Assembly: GCA_030141605.1 (NCBI GenBank) | Contig: JAQGDQ010000033.1 | Span: forward strand, 310,001 to 374,000 | DNA: 64,000 bases | Direction of reading: 5' to 3' | Source: Tubiluchus corallicola | Taxonomy: Eukaryota; Priapulida; Priapulimorpha; Priapulimorphida; Tubiluchidae | Shown: positions 49,501-62,200 of the stretch, piece by piece | Layout: every line of letters starts with the position of its first letter | Numbering within the stretch: the stretch's first letter is position 1 | Notes under the pieces: model-generated | The model's database searches: none | What the model saw: the letters and a program-made list of their open reading frames with translations, nothing else | Told to the model about the DNA's origin: nothing | Translations under genes and position numbers: made by a program

Positions 49501-52500
49501 TGTTACATACTTACAAGTAATGTCTAAAATTTAGACATTTTATGAAATGTTTGGGCATTTCGTATATTACCTATATATTTCTGGAAAGGCATGAAATAAA
49601 TGTTTTTTGTTGCAGTATTTTCACAAATTATTTTTGTATAATTGCAGGCATTTTGTATAATAGCTAGGATATGTACAGAATGCAAAAAGTGACTTTGGCA
49701 AAGTACAAAATGAACATAAATCCAACTTTTCCTAGATTTTTTTGTGCAATACCTGGGCATTGTATAGAATCTGTAAAACAGCTACGTGACTCAGTGCATT
49801 AAATTAGCAAGGAGTTCATGTAAATATGTAAATTAATTGCTTTACTTGGCAATGTATTGGTCAGATTCACTAAAAAGTTCCACTTAATGGATGTGATGCA
49901 TTTAAAGGGCATATTTAAGAGCCGCATTGGGAAAGTGAAAAATCGAGCTCTGTTACAGTCTGCGAAATGATCCATAATGTCCAGATCCAGTTTCAGTTTC
50001 CTACAATGAAAACTGTGCCCTGTGATAGCTTTTAAAGATCACAACATCCTAGCTTTGAGGATCCCGCACTTTGCGCCATATCCTAAAACATAACACTTCT
50101 ACAGCAGATTGCAGTTATGAATGAAACGACCTTGCAACTGTAACATTTACTTGAAATGCTAGTTTAACATAAACCTTTTTTAACACAAAAATTTTCAAGT
50201 ACATAAAGCCTGACTTATTTCACACATTCTCTAGAACAAAATTGGCATTATATAAGATGCCTAGGAAAATTTCATTAGAACAATTGATTATTTGTTTTAC
50301 TTTCCCATTACCTAAAATTTATTCACAACTATAAAATTTCACATTACTATAAAAAGCCTAAAAACAGTATATCCAAAAAAGACATACTTTGCCTGATAAA
50401 ATCTTTGCATTATATATAACGTCTAGGAAAAGTGTAGAAGAAATTATTTTAGACACTACCTGGTTTGTCTTGGCATTCCATAAAATACTTAGGTATTCTA
50501 TGGAATGTCCAGTTTCACACTTTGTCTGTAACGTATAATTATACCAGATTTGAAGAATAGTTGTCTTGCATTTTGAAACTAAATGCAGATCAAATAAAAA
50601 ACTGAATCGCATCACAAAATGTCACCACAGAAAGACATCCTGTTATTAGCTTACTGAACTCTGTGCAGGAACAGGAAGACAAATTGTATTTTCGCTACTT
50701 TTTGAACAGTAGAGCCATAACTATTACATGTATTATGCTATTATATTACTACTATCATTATTTTGCAGCAAACCAAAATTAGTTTCCGCCACACACCTTA
50801 AAAACGACTAATGCCAAACTAGCCAGGATGGCGTACCTTCCGTTGGAGCTCCTTGTCATGGTGGAAAAGGCTTGCATGATCCAATGGCTCTGAGAGCGAT
50901 GTTGTCAGTAGACTTCACTCCTGGTGGGGCCACTTTTGGCATTGAGGTCGGGGATTCCAGAATGAACACAACTAACCCAGTGCAGAATAAGCTCATAAAG
51001 CTCATAAATGCTACCCCAGAGGCTGATCTTGGCAGTTAACTGGCATAAGTGGGCAGTGCATACATACTGGCTAACAAAACTCATTCGATACTATAACTGA
51101 GTCAGCATTGAAATTCATTGCAGTTTTATCACCTGAACCTGCATGTCTCATTCCACGTGTGCTGCAAATAAATTTATTGAAATCTTATCACAATGGGTGA
51201 CTTCTGGCAAGCTGAGATTTCCTTAAAAGAACTATCATAACGGTATTCCTTTCTGCAGGCTTCTGTGAGTCACCAATTTGTAAAGTCCTATAAGGATGGT
51301 AGGAGCAGGTTTTGGAGAAACTGGAAACCCTTAGTCCTGACCTGCATATTAGCAACATTTGTATGATAGTTGCCTTTATAAGGTACCCATCTCAAATGAG
51401 GAAGGCCGAAGAAAATATTCGCTAAACAATCGGGAGCCTCCGTTACTACCTAACTGAGTAAATGCATTCACCGGGTCAATCATTTTGAATGCTTGGAAAT
51501 TAAGCAAGGTTAAATGTATGTGCTTAACAACTGAGCTTAACAACTGTGCTTAACAACTGAGCTTAACAACTGAGCTTAACAACTAAAGTTATGATCAGTA
51601 CTTGTTTTGGCTTTCATCTGCCTTACTGTTTGTAGTATACATATTTGCCTCATACTGTTTGACTGCATTACATGTGCAAATTTACTATGTAAAGAAACAG
51701 TACTTTTGCTATTTTTAAACTCTTCTGTCAGTCCAAAATACTCCTGTTAAGGCAATAATGCAATTAGGTGTAATCAATTCTCGCCAAGGCCTACCATAAT
51801 TACAAATAAAGAATATCATGGTACAGTACAAAGATACAGTACAACCTTCAGTATAATGAGTATATTGTTCTCGTTTTTTTCTTATATTACAGTAAAGGAT
51901 AAAATTATATGAGTAAATGATTAAAAATGAGTAGGCTTAAGCTTTGCAGGTCAACAATAAGTTCACTATGCTATTTAGTTAATAATATTATATACATCCT
52001 CATTCCTCGCATTTTTTGCACAGCTTATACAGATTTGGAATTTAGAGAAGTGGCATTACTGTTACTGCTGTGTATTTTGATTAGCAGAATTCTGCTTTGG
52101 GTTAACTAAGTGTTGACTGTCAGTATCTAGTGATGTATACTTAAAGGCAGTTTGCTTCTCAAATGTGATGGTATTCCTTCGTCACACGAGCCTGGGCCTA
52201 TTTAAGTGTTTATGGAATGTGATTTCTCGTGGGTATTCATGGCAAACATTTACATTATGTTATGTTGTTGTGTGTAAATATTTATTAGGAACTGCATGTG
52301 TATTTGGGCTATAGAGGCAGGCATTTACCTTCACTTGAGAAAAGTATATTGTAAGAACACGTAAAGCTGACTGATTATTATGAACAATGTAGTACAATTT
52401 AATAGAGCACGCATGCGCAGTAGCTAATCCTACATCTCCCTCTTTAAGTGCAAAACACATCTGATTATCTAAATCAATAGTGAAACATGAACTGTTACAC

Positions 52501-54958
52501 ATTACAGTTGTCAAATATTGTTCATTAATAATGTCCAATAAGATTTTCGTTCCACATTTTTGAATCTTCAAATTTCAAACCCTTTTTTGATTCACAAATT
52601 CAGCGTTTTCACAGGTTTCACTATGAGACCTGAAGATGTTGAACAACGACGTGTTCATACTTTTGTGAATGACCAGTTAACTGTAACTGCGATGATTGCT
52701 TAGGTTCACTGGCAACACTAGGTTTAGGTGATTTCGGAATAGATGTGGGAGTTACATAGGTATGTGGAGTGTTGGGTTTAGGTTTCGGCAAGGCAGTAAC
52801 TGCTGCAGGGTTGCGCCGTAAAGCTGTACCCTCATCAGTTTCAACAATTATCGATCTTAGACTTGGAGACTTCTCCACAACCACTCAGAACCGATTTTCT
52901 TTAGGAATGTACACATCTTGACCTAACTCTGGTAGCATTCTTGTTCGATGTCGTGTGTTGTAATTATTGCAAGATTTTTCGCAGATAGTCTTTTCCTTTC
53001 GTTCTACTTCTGTTCGCATCGTACAAATACCAAAGTGTGTCTGTGATATTCTTGTTCTTAATTTTCTTCCCAGAAGTTCTGCAGGAGAAAATCCATCTTG
53101 GAGTGGAGCTGATCTGTACCCAGAGGCCAGATATCATTTTTGGTCTTGCTCAGTATTGTCTTAATGGTTCTGACTGGAAGGATACCCCGGCCATCCTTGA
53201 TTAACACATTTAATCACTTCACACATAGTTATTCATCTTTACTGTGCTCATATTGAAACTCTAAAAGTTTCATGGATGAAGCTGAAATGCTCTTCATTGT
53301 GTGATCAGCAAAATCTTCTCCAGCTTCGACCAAATTGTAATCCTCATCACCTGGTAGACTTGATGGAGCTCTGCTCAAAGCATCTGCTGACGTCTGGTTC
53401 TTGCCAGGCACATGCTCAATAGTATATAAAATCTCATGAGATGAAGACGAAATCTCAAAATGCAAGGGGCATCTTGCAAAATGAATTCCAATTTTAGAGG
53501 GGTTAACGGCTTATGATCACTCTGAATTCGAACATGGATTCCTTGAATGTACTGTTTAAATATTTCACACACCTAGGTGCACGCTAATGCTTTTTTTTCT
53601 ATTACGACATATCTTTTTTCTGTCTCCATTAAATATTTGGACGCATAGGCAACAGGCTTCCAAGCACCATCTGTTTCTTGTAGAAAGACTGCACCAAGCC
53701 CTACCTGAGAAGCATCTGCAGGTGTAAGAACACGTAAAGCAGACTGATTATTATGAATAATGTAGTACAATACAATAGAGGGCACATGAACACTAGCTAA
53801 TCCTACATATATCGCTTGAGCACCTATTTCATTTCTATTTTATTTTAATATGGTACTTGTGCTCACTATTTATCACTAAGATTCTCAGATTATTTGAATA
53901 TGTACATGTAATGATATACTTTTTTTAATAATAAAAAGTTACATTGTAGGTACAACATATTAATGTAATTATATTGTTTTTACCTTGGATATTATTTACA
54001 CTATAATAGTATGTGTTGGGCTGCTTTTTCTGGCTGTTACAAAATCATTAGCTATGTGTCATATGTCATTAATGTTAATAAAAGCTGTGCTTCGTCATTG
54101 CCGTGTGAATTGAGGCTCAAATTAGGGCTAGTGGTATTTCCAATAAGATTATGTATAATATAATATTAATTAACATTGCATGCCGTACTGGAATTACCTT
54201 TATAATAAATTATGTTAGTACTGTTAGTATGTTAGTATAAAATTTCATATATTATTATTTTGCAGGTGTTGTTAGAGGAAGATTTTGTGGAAAAATATGG
54301 CAGTGTGGAGAACAGAGCACTTCATTATGGTGTGTGGAAAGGCAACATGAGAGCTGTTGAGTTATTAGTCAGTGCAGGCTACTCGTGCCAATCTCGAAAT
54401 CATTTCCATGAAACCGCCTTATACGTTGCTGTATGCCGCAATAATTCTTCTTTAGTGGACTATCTCATTCGCCAAGGTGTTGACATGAATGAACGAACTC
54501 GTGGCTGGACACCTTTACAGGTAGCAGCTGGCAGAAACCATACTGATGTGCTCAGAGTGCTGATCCGGCATGGCGCAGGCCTTAACATCGAAGATGACAA
54601 AGGCACAACTGCTCTTTTGTTGGCCATCTTTCAACGACATGTGACAAACGTATTATATCTAATTTATGGTGGGTGCCATGTTAACTGGAATCGCATCAAA
54701 CACATTGACTATGTGCAAAAGGCTTGCGAAAATAGAAAACCAATAGAGAGACTGCTAAAGGCCGAAATAATGGAGGTTAAATCTTTAGCAGAATGTAGCA
54801 GAAGAGCAATCCGACAACATCTTGGGCAGCGCTTGGTATCAAAAGTTCAAAAGCTACCACTGCCAGCTTCCCTAAAAGACTTTGTGCTTTTAAAGAAGGA
54901 ATTGTCGATAACTGACTTGGACGATGAATTTTATAAGTTTACATCTAAACCAGAATGA
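46508..54958 (+). CDS. ASB-like: Ankyrin repeat and SOCS box (ASB) protein, two coding exons
   Basis: Predicted substrate adaptor of a Cullin-5/Elongin-BC ubiquitin ligase. Exon 1, 46508-46705, starts MLCGMGNLTSKKKMLYKAFL and ends ILK|GTTTGT in phase 0. Exon 2, 54266-54958, opens after ATTTTGCAG and continues VLLEEDFVEKYG. The total is 296 residues. Five or so ankyrin repeats (AVEIAAYYGLVDILKVLL; RALHYGVWKGNMRAVELL; TALYVAVCRNNSSLVDYLI; TPLQVAAGRNHTDVLRVLI; TTALLLAIFQRHVTNVL) precede a SOCS box at about residues 239-275: the BC-box SLAECSRRAIRQHL and the Cul5-box LPLPASLKDFVLL. An acceptor-like TTTTACAG directly precedes ACC-ATG, suggesting a 5'UTR intron. Which human ASB it matches is not clear. 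The 7.6-kb intron contains retroelement debris. Confidence 0.85.
46706..50814. other. ASB-like intron, first half
   Basis: AT-rich. About 49530-49770 and 50230-50520 share recurring GGCATT...ATA...CTAGGAAA phrases in both orientations, a degenerate repeat. No gene or intact element recognised. Confidence 0.35.
50815..51470. other. GC-richer island, probable retroelement fragment
   Basis: Bases are visibly more GC-rich than the surrounding intron (TTCCGTTGGAGCTCCTTG, GGTGGGGCCACTTTTGGC). No long ORF. The texture resembles LINE leader sequence, but I cannot name a family. Lies in the ASB-like intron. Confidence 0.35.
51522..51586. repeat. 13-bp tandem repeat, five copies
   Basis: GCTTAACAACTGA repeated five times with one or two changes, in the ASB-like intron. 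Confidence 0.9.
52350..52434 (-). repeat. 3' LTR, 85 bp
   Basis: Direct copy of 53723-53807 at about 88 percent identity. TGTA...TACA termini. The PPT lies immediately upstream in the minus-strand sense (52435-52445). Confidence 0.85.
52621..53120 (-). pseudogene. Ty3/gypsy integrase C-terminal fragment
   Basis: The minus strand reads YRSAPLQDGFSPAELLGRKL and, after a stop and frameshift, SLRSIIVETDEGTALRRN, typical of the integrase C-terminus of metazoan gypsy elements. The catalytic core (HHCC and DDE) is missing, deleted between this and the RNase H fragment. Confidence 0.75.
53208..53722 (-). pseudogene. Ty3/gypsy RNase H fragment
   Basis: Minus-strand peptides in shifting frames: TPADASQVGLGAVFLQ, YASKYLMETEKRY, then IQSDHKPLTPL, then VPGKNQTSADALSRAP. 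These are the DAS, SDHKPL and NxxADALSR landmarks of the Ty3/gypsy RNase H. At least two frameshifts make it non-functional. Confidence 0.85.
53723..53807 (-). repeat. 5' LTR, 85 bp
   Basis: Starts TGTAGGATTAGC and ends CTTACA on the minus strand. Joined directly to RNase H coding sequence, so the leader and most of gag-pol are lost. Confidence 0.85.
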
Positions 54959-57629
54959 TAAGCCTTGAAAACTGTTAATTGCTAAACAACTGTTTTTGTC
55001 AGACTTGGCAATAACAAATCCTGTTGAAAACTGAAAGTGACACGAAGTGTTCAACAAAGACGTATTATTGCAACTGTCAGAAGCAGATACTGGTACATAC
55101 GTTTCATCACTGTTTGTCACACCGGTGCACTTAGTGAGCCCTTTCTGACATTGTTGCGGAAGAATTTTTGAAATTGAATCTTTCATCTGTCACTGCAAAA
55201 CATTACAAAAATACCAAAGATATTCATGTTTATCAGACTTTATCATTTGGCGCATAATGTTTTGTTCCAGAGATATCCTCATTTCTAAAGGACAACTTTA
55301 AGTGGAAGATCATCAAGTCATATTCTAGTCATGAACCAAAGCATATTATGAAATGCTGTTACCACTGTAAATGTTCAAATGTTTAACATTATAAATATAG
55401 GTTTTTAATAAGTATAATATTGTCATACTCTTGTCAATAATAACTATAGAAATCATGCTATTAAATTATATCCTTTTGTTCTAATTAAAGCTCACCTCCA
55501 ATTTTTCACATTTCCCTCATTCGCGGCAGGTTTGATTTTTAAAATTTAATAATTGTGAGTTTATTCTATGGTTATAATTGTTCATGGTGTTAAGTCTTTT
55601 TTACCATACTCTCAGATAAAGTAAATATATCCAGCAATTGAAATCCAACAGTTCAGATAAGGGAAGATCCTACAACACTTCGTTTTGTTTTTTGTGTTAA
55701 TACATTATATTCCTAGACTGTCTGTCATCACCTAATACTATTATTGCCAGTGTCTTCTTATACTGTAGAAGATAATAGACATATACGGACATGTTTCAGT
55801 CTGTCACAATAGTGTCATGTTAATTCTTGTCATGCTTTCATGTGATATCAGCAAGTTACTGTTAATAAGATAATATTTATGTGTAAATTTCTAGAATTAC
55901 AGGTATTGTACATATCATTTTATTGTTGTCAGTTAGCAGCACATCAACTGTTTATGTGAAAACGTTTTGATATGCCATTATTTGTTGAAAAAAACAACTG
56001 CGTACATTTCACAGAGTGATCACAGGAGCTTTAAAAATTCCATTATTACTGTATTTTCATTTGGACCAGTTCAAAAATTTCCTCACATACTGGGAATTTA
56101 TTTTTTGTAACTTCCGTCTCTTAAGAATATAATACTGTAGCTGTTTGTTTCTAGGTTTCGTAAGTATTATGTAATGTTACGTGTACAGTCTTCATTGATT
56201 TTGCGTGGCAGAGGTTCTATGTCTTTGCATCTGTTGCCTTTATCTTTTTTTATCTGCAGTAATAAACATGAAAGAAGCTTTAGCTGTTACGTAACAGCTT
56301 GTGTGTGAGTATATACAGCATTAATTTTCATTTTTATTAGAGTAATGTGCAGTGCTTATTACTTAACAATTGGTTGCTGCATTACTAAATAAAAACATTT
56401 TAAGATTTACGTTCTTTTTGCTAACATTCTTTGAACTGCCTTTCATTTGAATGTATGCAGCAGTGCCATCGTGACAGCTTGTCATCATGCAGTCCATGCT
56501 GCTTTCAACATGTATTTCGTTGTACACAGAGGACTTTTATCAACATGGAGATACCTTGTCAGGTGACACAGTGGCCTGCAATTCGAGTGGCTTGCATGTA
56601 GTTGCAGCACTGTTCATGCACTTATTTTTTAATTTCACATTTTAATGTCTGCTGTATTGCTGAAGTAGTCGTTTTAATTATATTATGTATTTTACATAAT
56701 TTAATTCTGTTAACTTTTGCATGTTATTTACTTGAATGCTTAATTTTGCACTGGCTTGCACTAATAATAATACTGATTATTGTGTTACATCTTAAATATT
56801 TATTGACTAAATGCTTTAATTTTTTAACTTTTTAGACACTTGATTTTTTTAGTTTTAACTTGTTTCTCAAACTCCATTGTTATGTGTCCTTTGTAACCTA
56901 CAAATCTTTCTATAAATTATAGCAACTTCTTGCCTCATGCATTCTAATGTATAAATTTAGTTTACTTCACCACAGTTTTCTTTGCCCGCAAAGTATTGAA
57001 AAATGTAATTTTTACTCCCTTGTGGAAAAAGGAAGAGGAGAAACCTAATGGTTTAATTTTGTAGAATTGCCTGTACTTAAAATGCAAAGAACTAGAATTA
57101 TTACATATTTTTTCCAGTCTTTGACTACTATTAGGCGCCATATTTGCAAATTTTTCTGACAGGCAAAAATCGGTATTTCTCAGTACCTGGCAGTCTTAAC
57201 TATATTACCTTCATTAAAGGATTGCAGCTTGCTCTGGGTGATATAAGACTCAGCATGATCGTCAGTTAATGAGCAGCAGCGAGTATCTAGGAGCTGTTGA
57301 GTGTTTATATTCTTTTGAAATATTTAATACTGCTTGTACCACGTCTTTTGCAAGCTATACTCTAGCCAAGTAAATGATCATGCATCATTAAGATTAGATT
57401 ATGCATCTTAATACCTGTACCATACTATTCATCAATATAAACTTCGTAATATATTTGGTGTAATAATAATAAACAACTCGTTGCCGTGTGACAAATGATG
57501 GCAGCAGAGTTGTTATAATTATAACTACAACTTCATCATTGTACTCGCATGTGTTTTTTCAGTATAGAGCAATACGATTAATTAGTACAATAATAAAACC
57601 TGCAAATTTACCATGATGTTATTAATGTG

Positions 57630-57687
<58 letters not shown>

Positions 57688-59272
57688 AGCAATATTGATT
57701 GTATAATTGATGTGACACCAAACTATACATACAACATAATTTCCTTTGTAATGATGGTATAGGCTTTAGCAGATATTTAAAAATAAAAAAGGTTTTATGA
57801 AACACCTTAAGGAAATATACATGATTACTTTAAAAAATGCAAGTAAAATTTTGTCTGCTTGCAATATTGATTATTGGTAATATTAATACTTGGTAAATAC
57901 TGTTTGTTTTCCAGCTGTGTACGCTTCCTTACCGCTCCACGAACTTTTGAAATTACATAAATTTTTAAATCAAGATTCAAATCTCAAAATCATCAAATGT
58001 GAAATGACTTGTCACATTTGCAATAAATTGTAAATAATGTTTAATCACAATGTAATGCTAAAGAACTATAAATTTATACATAAAGGAAATTAAAAAAGCA
58101 CTAAACTTACTACAGGTTAGCGCTGCTTATCTGGTTAACTCATTCATGTTCTCAAGTTTCAGCTCTTAAACCGCATTGCTTTTCTGTACATACACATAAA
58201 GAAGATGAGGATAAGTCCATAATTTTTATTTTTATTTAACTCAGCAAATTTCTTTTGTCTTTCACAGATACAAATCAAGTAGGACATGACTTCATTTCAA
58301 TACTTTACAAACAGAAACTGTAAAAGAGCGATATTTATTAATGAGTCCCTTTAAGTTCTCCTTGAAAACAAATTGAAGGAATTGTGATCTTTTAATGCTT
58401 TGCACAGTTTAACTGATAATTTGAAACTGCATGGCGACTTTATAATGGTACAGACCAGGTAAGACTTGCTTTTCTACTGATTGTAGTGGTGGTTCTTAGA
58501 ATAACAAACATTATTAAAAACGTGAAATGCATTATGGAACATTAATTAATTAATACTAGCACAGAATAATATGTGATTATATGAACATGCCGCTTGCCGC
58601 ACACTAAGGAAAACGAATAATCGATGGCTGAACAGGCTTTTCCATTAATTATTAATTAACGGTCACACGTTTGCTAATTGGTTTTCTCATCGTTGCTGCC
58701 CCGAATACCACTACAGAGACGCATGAAAGCAGAATGAATGATGCTATCGTCACTCAAAAGGAAACGTGTGCGAAATTTTGCAATTCCTTGAATGACAAAG
58801 CCCTATTCGTGCCCTTTTGTAGTTGTACTTGAAGTAATTTTGTGTTAGGTGTTAAAATAGACATATTTTACTAATCCATGTCAAGATGATCTTGATACGC
58901 TCTCTCGTTTCTTTTTTTGGAGACAATGTGCACCTGATCTGCCAAAAATACTCATGAAAAGAATGACAACAATAACAGAAAAAGAGTGCCTGTTTTAGTT
59001 GGTGTGAATGCATAAATTTGGGTCCCGACCATTTAAAATCTCAATTTGGATTCAGAGCTGTACAATATGAATGAACAATTAATTCATCTAAATTTTGAAC
59101 AATTTGTAGTTTGTACTTAAGTGCATAGGTATTCATCTTTGCTATCAACAAAAACTGAAAAACAAGTACAGTCATGCATTAATAAACATAACAAAAGATG
59201 TGCTCATTAAAAATCAATCTTTTATTAATCTATATAAACCATTAGCGAATAATGAAATGATTTAGTACTACA
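54959..59272. other. Convergent intergenic region between ASB-like gene and DDX18
   Basis: Holds the 3'UTRs of both genes. AATAAA-type sequence is abundant, so poly(A) sites cannot be chosen. Only the (TA)n tract stands out. Confidence 0.4.
57637..57685. repeat. (TA)n microsatellite
   Basis: About 48 bases of alternating TA in the convergent intergenic region between the ASB-like gene and DDX18. Confidence 0.95.
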
Positions 59273-62200
59273 TTATCTGGAGAAAACACGGGCATCTTTC
59301 TTTCCTGATCGCTTGAACATTTGCGCTTTATGTATTTGTTTGAGATTGAGCGTACCATACCCTCCGCCACCTCCTCGCCGCTTTATCTTACTGCTTTTAC
59401 TGTTAATATCTAAGAAACACGTTAAGAAATAAAACATTTTGAAACATCAACAAGACAATGTGAACTGATGGTGGCCTATGCTGTTAATTGTTATATCTTT
59501 GCTGGCCAGGTTTTTATAAGACCTTTATTAAGGCACATGCATTTGGGTATAATTCGCTATTTTAATCTTACCACTGACCATTTGAAGAACTTTGTTATGT
59601 TCAATGCAGATTGAAGATGCACCATACCTATTCTACTGACTTAAATTAGCCCTTGGGTTTCAAATAACTTCTTCAAAAATGAACTTAATTATAGATTTTT
59701 AAATACTTTGAGAGCTGCTTGATAAGACTGCAAAGTTCTGTCGAAAATCCACTCTTGCACCTCCACTGACTCAAAATCAACTGTCTGTGTCAAGCCATTT
59801 AGGTTTTGAGAACACAAAGTAGGATAATTTTCTGTGGCGTAGCAAAACTATTGTAAAAAGTAAATTCTGCAAATCACTACAAAATCAGTTGACAGGTGGC
59901 ACCTGAGCAAATACATGTATTACCATAATAGACATTTAATAAATTGCAATTTCCAGAAATTTTGACAAAAAGTAAAAAAAGTTGTTAAAAGATCATCAGA
60001 CTCTAATAACACTGGATTTGTCATGCCTGCTGCACAAAGCAAACCAAATGGCTCTGTAGTTTGTACAGAACATGCCGTTTCAAAAAATAATAGCAGAATG
60101 TCTGTGCTCAAGAATAATAACAGCAATATCTTCAATAGAAAGTTCCAAACTAGAGATGATGTAGTTTATTTATAATTAAATTTAAACAAAGTTGACTGTA
60201 ATTCAAAGTCTTCAATTAAGTATTGTAGAACAATGTGTTCGAAGTTATGTATGAAACGTAAGCAACTATGTGGACATACAGGCTCACGCTGACTGCCCAT
60301 GGTTTTTCAGAATGCCACCAAAGCCCTTGTAAGTATTCTAATTTTTAGGATTGTCTTTTTGAAACCAAATGTCATGCATATCTTTAAAAAAGACTAGCTA
60401 TACCAGCATTCAGAAAAAAATGCCTTGGTAGCTGCAAAAAGTGCCAACAGATGCTAAAAACATACTAGACATACTAAAAACCCGAATGATAATGCTATTT
60501 GATTACAAAAGGCAAAAGGATACTTAAGTCAACGCTTGGTACAACACTAAATCCGAAAGATTTTCCAACTTTGGTTAAATCCAATGTGTGAACATCGTAA
60601 ATTTGTTTCAGACTGTGCGAGTCGTATGCGCGCACGTATGACTTGTACGCTTCCTTAGCTGATTTGTGAAGAAAATAGTTCTTGGAAATCAACTTTTCAA
60701 GCTGAAAAATCCAAAAATAACTGAAATGAGCTTAGTAAACATAAGCTTACTAAATAAGTGTCTGATGATTACAATAACTATACTCAAAGCTCAGCCTTAT
60801 TGTCATACTGACCTGGGCTTGTATATCAGACACTTTGCTCCAAGAAAACTCAAACTCATTCATAGGCACTTTAGCTTGCTTTAAATATCTCAAAAAGCCT
60901 AGCTCCTCTGGTCGTAAAATGAGTAATGCGTGTCCAACTCCACCCTCCCCTCTAGCCGTTCTCCCCACTCTATGGATGTACTCCTATGAAAAAAAATAAA
61001 AAATAATTTCCCAGGGCATTTATTACCATTGTATTAACTTATAATATAATATTACATATTATATACAGCATTATAGTAGACATTTATATATATATATTCA
61101 TTATATTTATATATATACATAAATGTCTACTATAATGATAGTAGACATTTATATATATGTGTATATATAATGCTGTCTACTATAATGCTGTAAATACTCG
61201 ACATACTAATCGCTAGACTTTCGGTTACTGTTAACATGAATTAAACGTCTTATAAAAGAAGATATTATTTTGGGTGTAATATATATCAATGGTATTGTGG
61301 TTGACTTGGTGTTGCAAATTAGATCTAGTTCTATTTCTCCATTTAGAAAACCGAATCTGCATTGTAATATTACGAAAAAAGCATTTTCTTTTAAAATTTA
61401 AATAATATACAAACCTTAGGATCATCTGGCGGATCATACTGCACAATCCAGTCCACTTGTGGAATGTCTAGACCTCTAGCAGCTACATCTGTACATAGCA
61501 GAATACCCTCCTTTGCATTACAAAACTCAAAAAATGTTTGTGTTCTCTTTATCTGCTTCTGTTTCCCCTAAGAAATGTAAAAAAGTAGGATGCTTGTTAA
61601 CAAATGTCAAATACCACTCACACTGACACTTGTCTCTGTTATAAAAATTAGTCACCTAGAACGGTTAGTTTATAAAAACTGTGGTATTACTCAAATTTTC
61701 TATAGTTATCATATATGAGGTGTATAATATTATTAAAAACAGCAAACTCTGTGTAATTTGGATGGCTGGGGACGAAAAAAAAAACAGTCAAAGTTGCATA
61801 ATAAACCAAGTTCGGTGAACATGCATCTTAGAGCAAGCATGTAATTATTTATACAAACGGGAATCTGCTTCATGGCCAATGTTACTTAGTTTGCTTTAAA
61901 ATAATTAACTGTTGACTGACTCCATTTGTTTTGAATAATCTATTTAGAAAATGCCTTGCACTAGAGGCAGTTACACACCCACCACAAATTTGAAAACTTG
62001 AAGCAAGGTTTACATACTGGCATGCACACATAAAAACACTATCTGCATTTACTCCAAAAGATAATCTGTCCTGAAACCGACAGTTGAAGTACTCGAAACA
62101 ATTTTGCAGCCAGAAATTTCAGCTTTGTCATTTTATTAAGAGCAGAATCAGTGACTTCCTGACATACATATTTTTCAAGAAACAAGGCAATTTACACATA

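Larger units (their letters stand above)
52350..53807 (-). mobile_element. Internally deleted Ty3/gypsy LTR element
   Basis: Two 85-bp direct copies, 53723-53807 (5' LTR on the minus strand) and 52350-52434 (3' LTR), start TGTAGGATTAGC and end TTACA with ten differences. TATAT flanks both outer ends (52345-52349 and 53808-53812), giving a 5-bp target duplication. A polypurine tract (AAAGAGGGAGA, minus strand) abuts the 3' LTR. The interior keeps RNase H and the integrase C-terminus only. The 5' LTR joins pol directly, with no primer site, gag, protease, RT or integrase core. Inserted in the ASB-like intron. Confidence 0.85.

Noticed and set aside
52260-52571. 103-codon minus-strand frame with YYIVHNNQSALRVL
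   Set aside because: Reads through the 85-bp LTR and flank; the shared peptide reflects the LTR, not a protein.
60750-60815. Possible C/D snoRNA (TGATGA ... CTGA) in a short DDX18 intron
   Set aside because: The motifs fall on the strand opposite to DDX18, the C box lacks its first purine and no terminal stem is evident.
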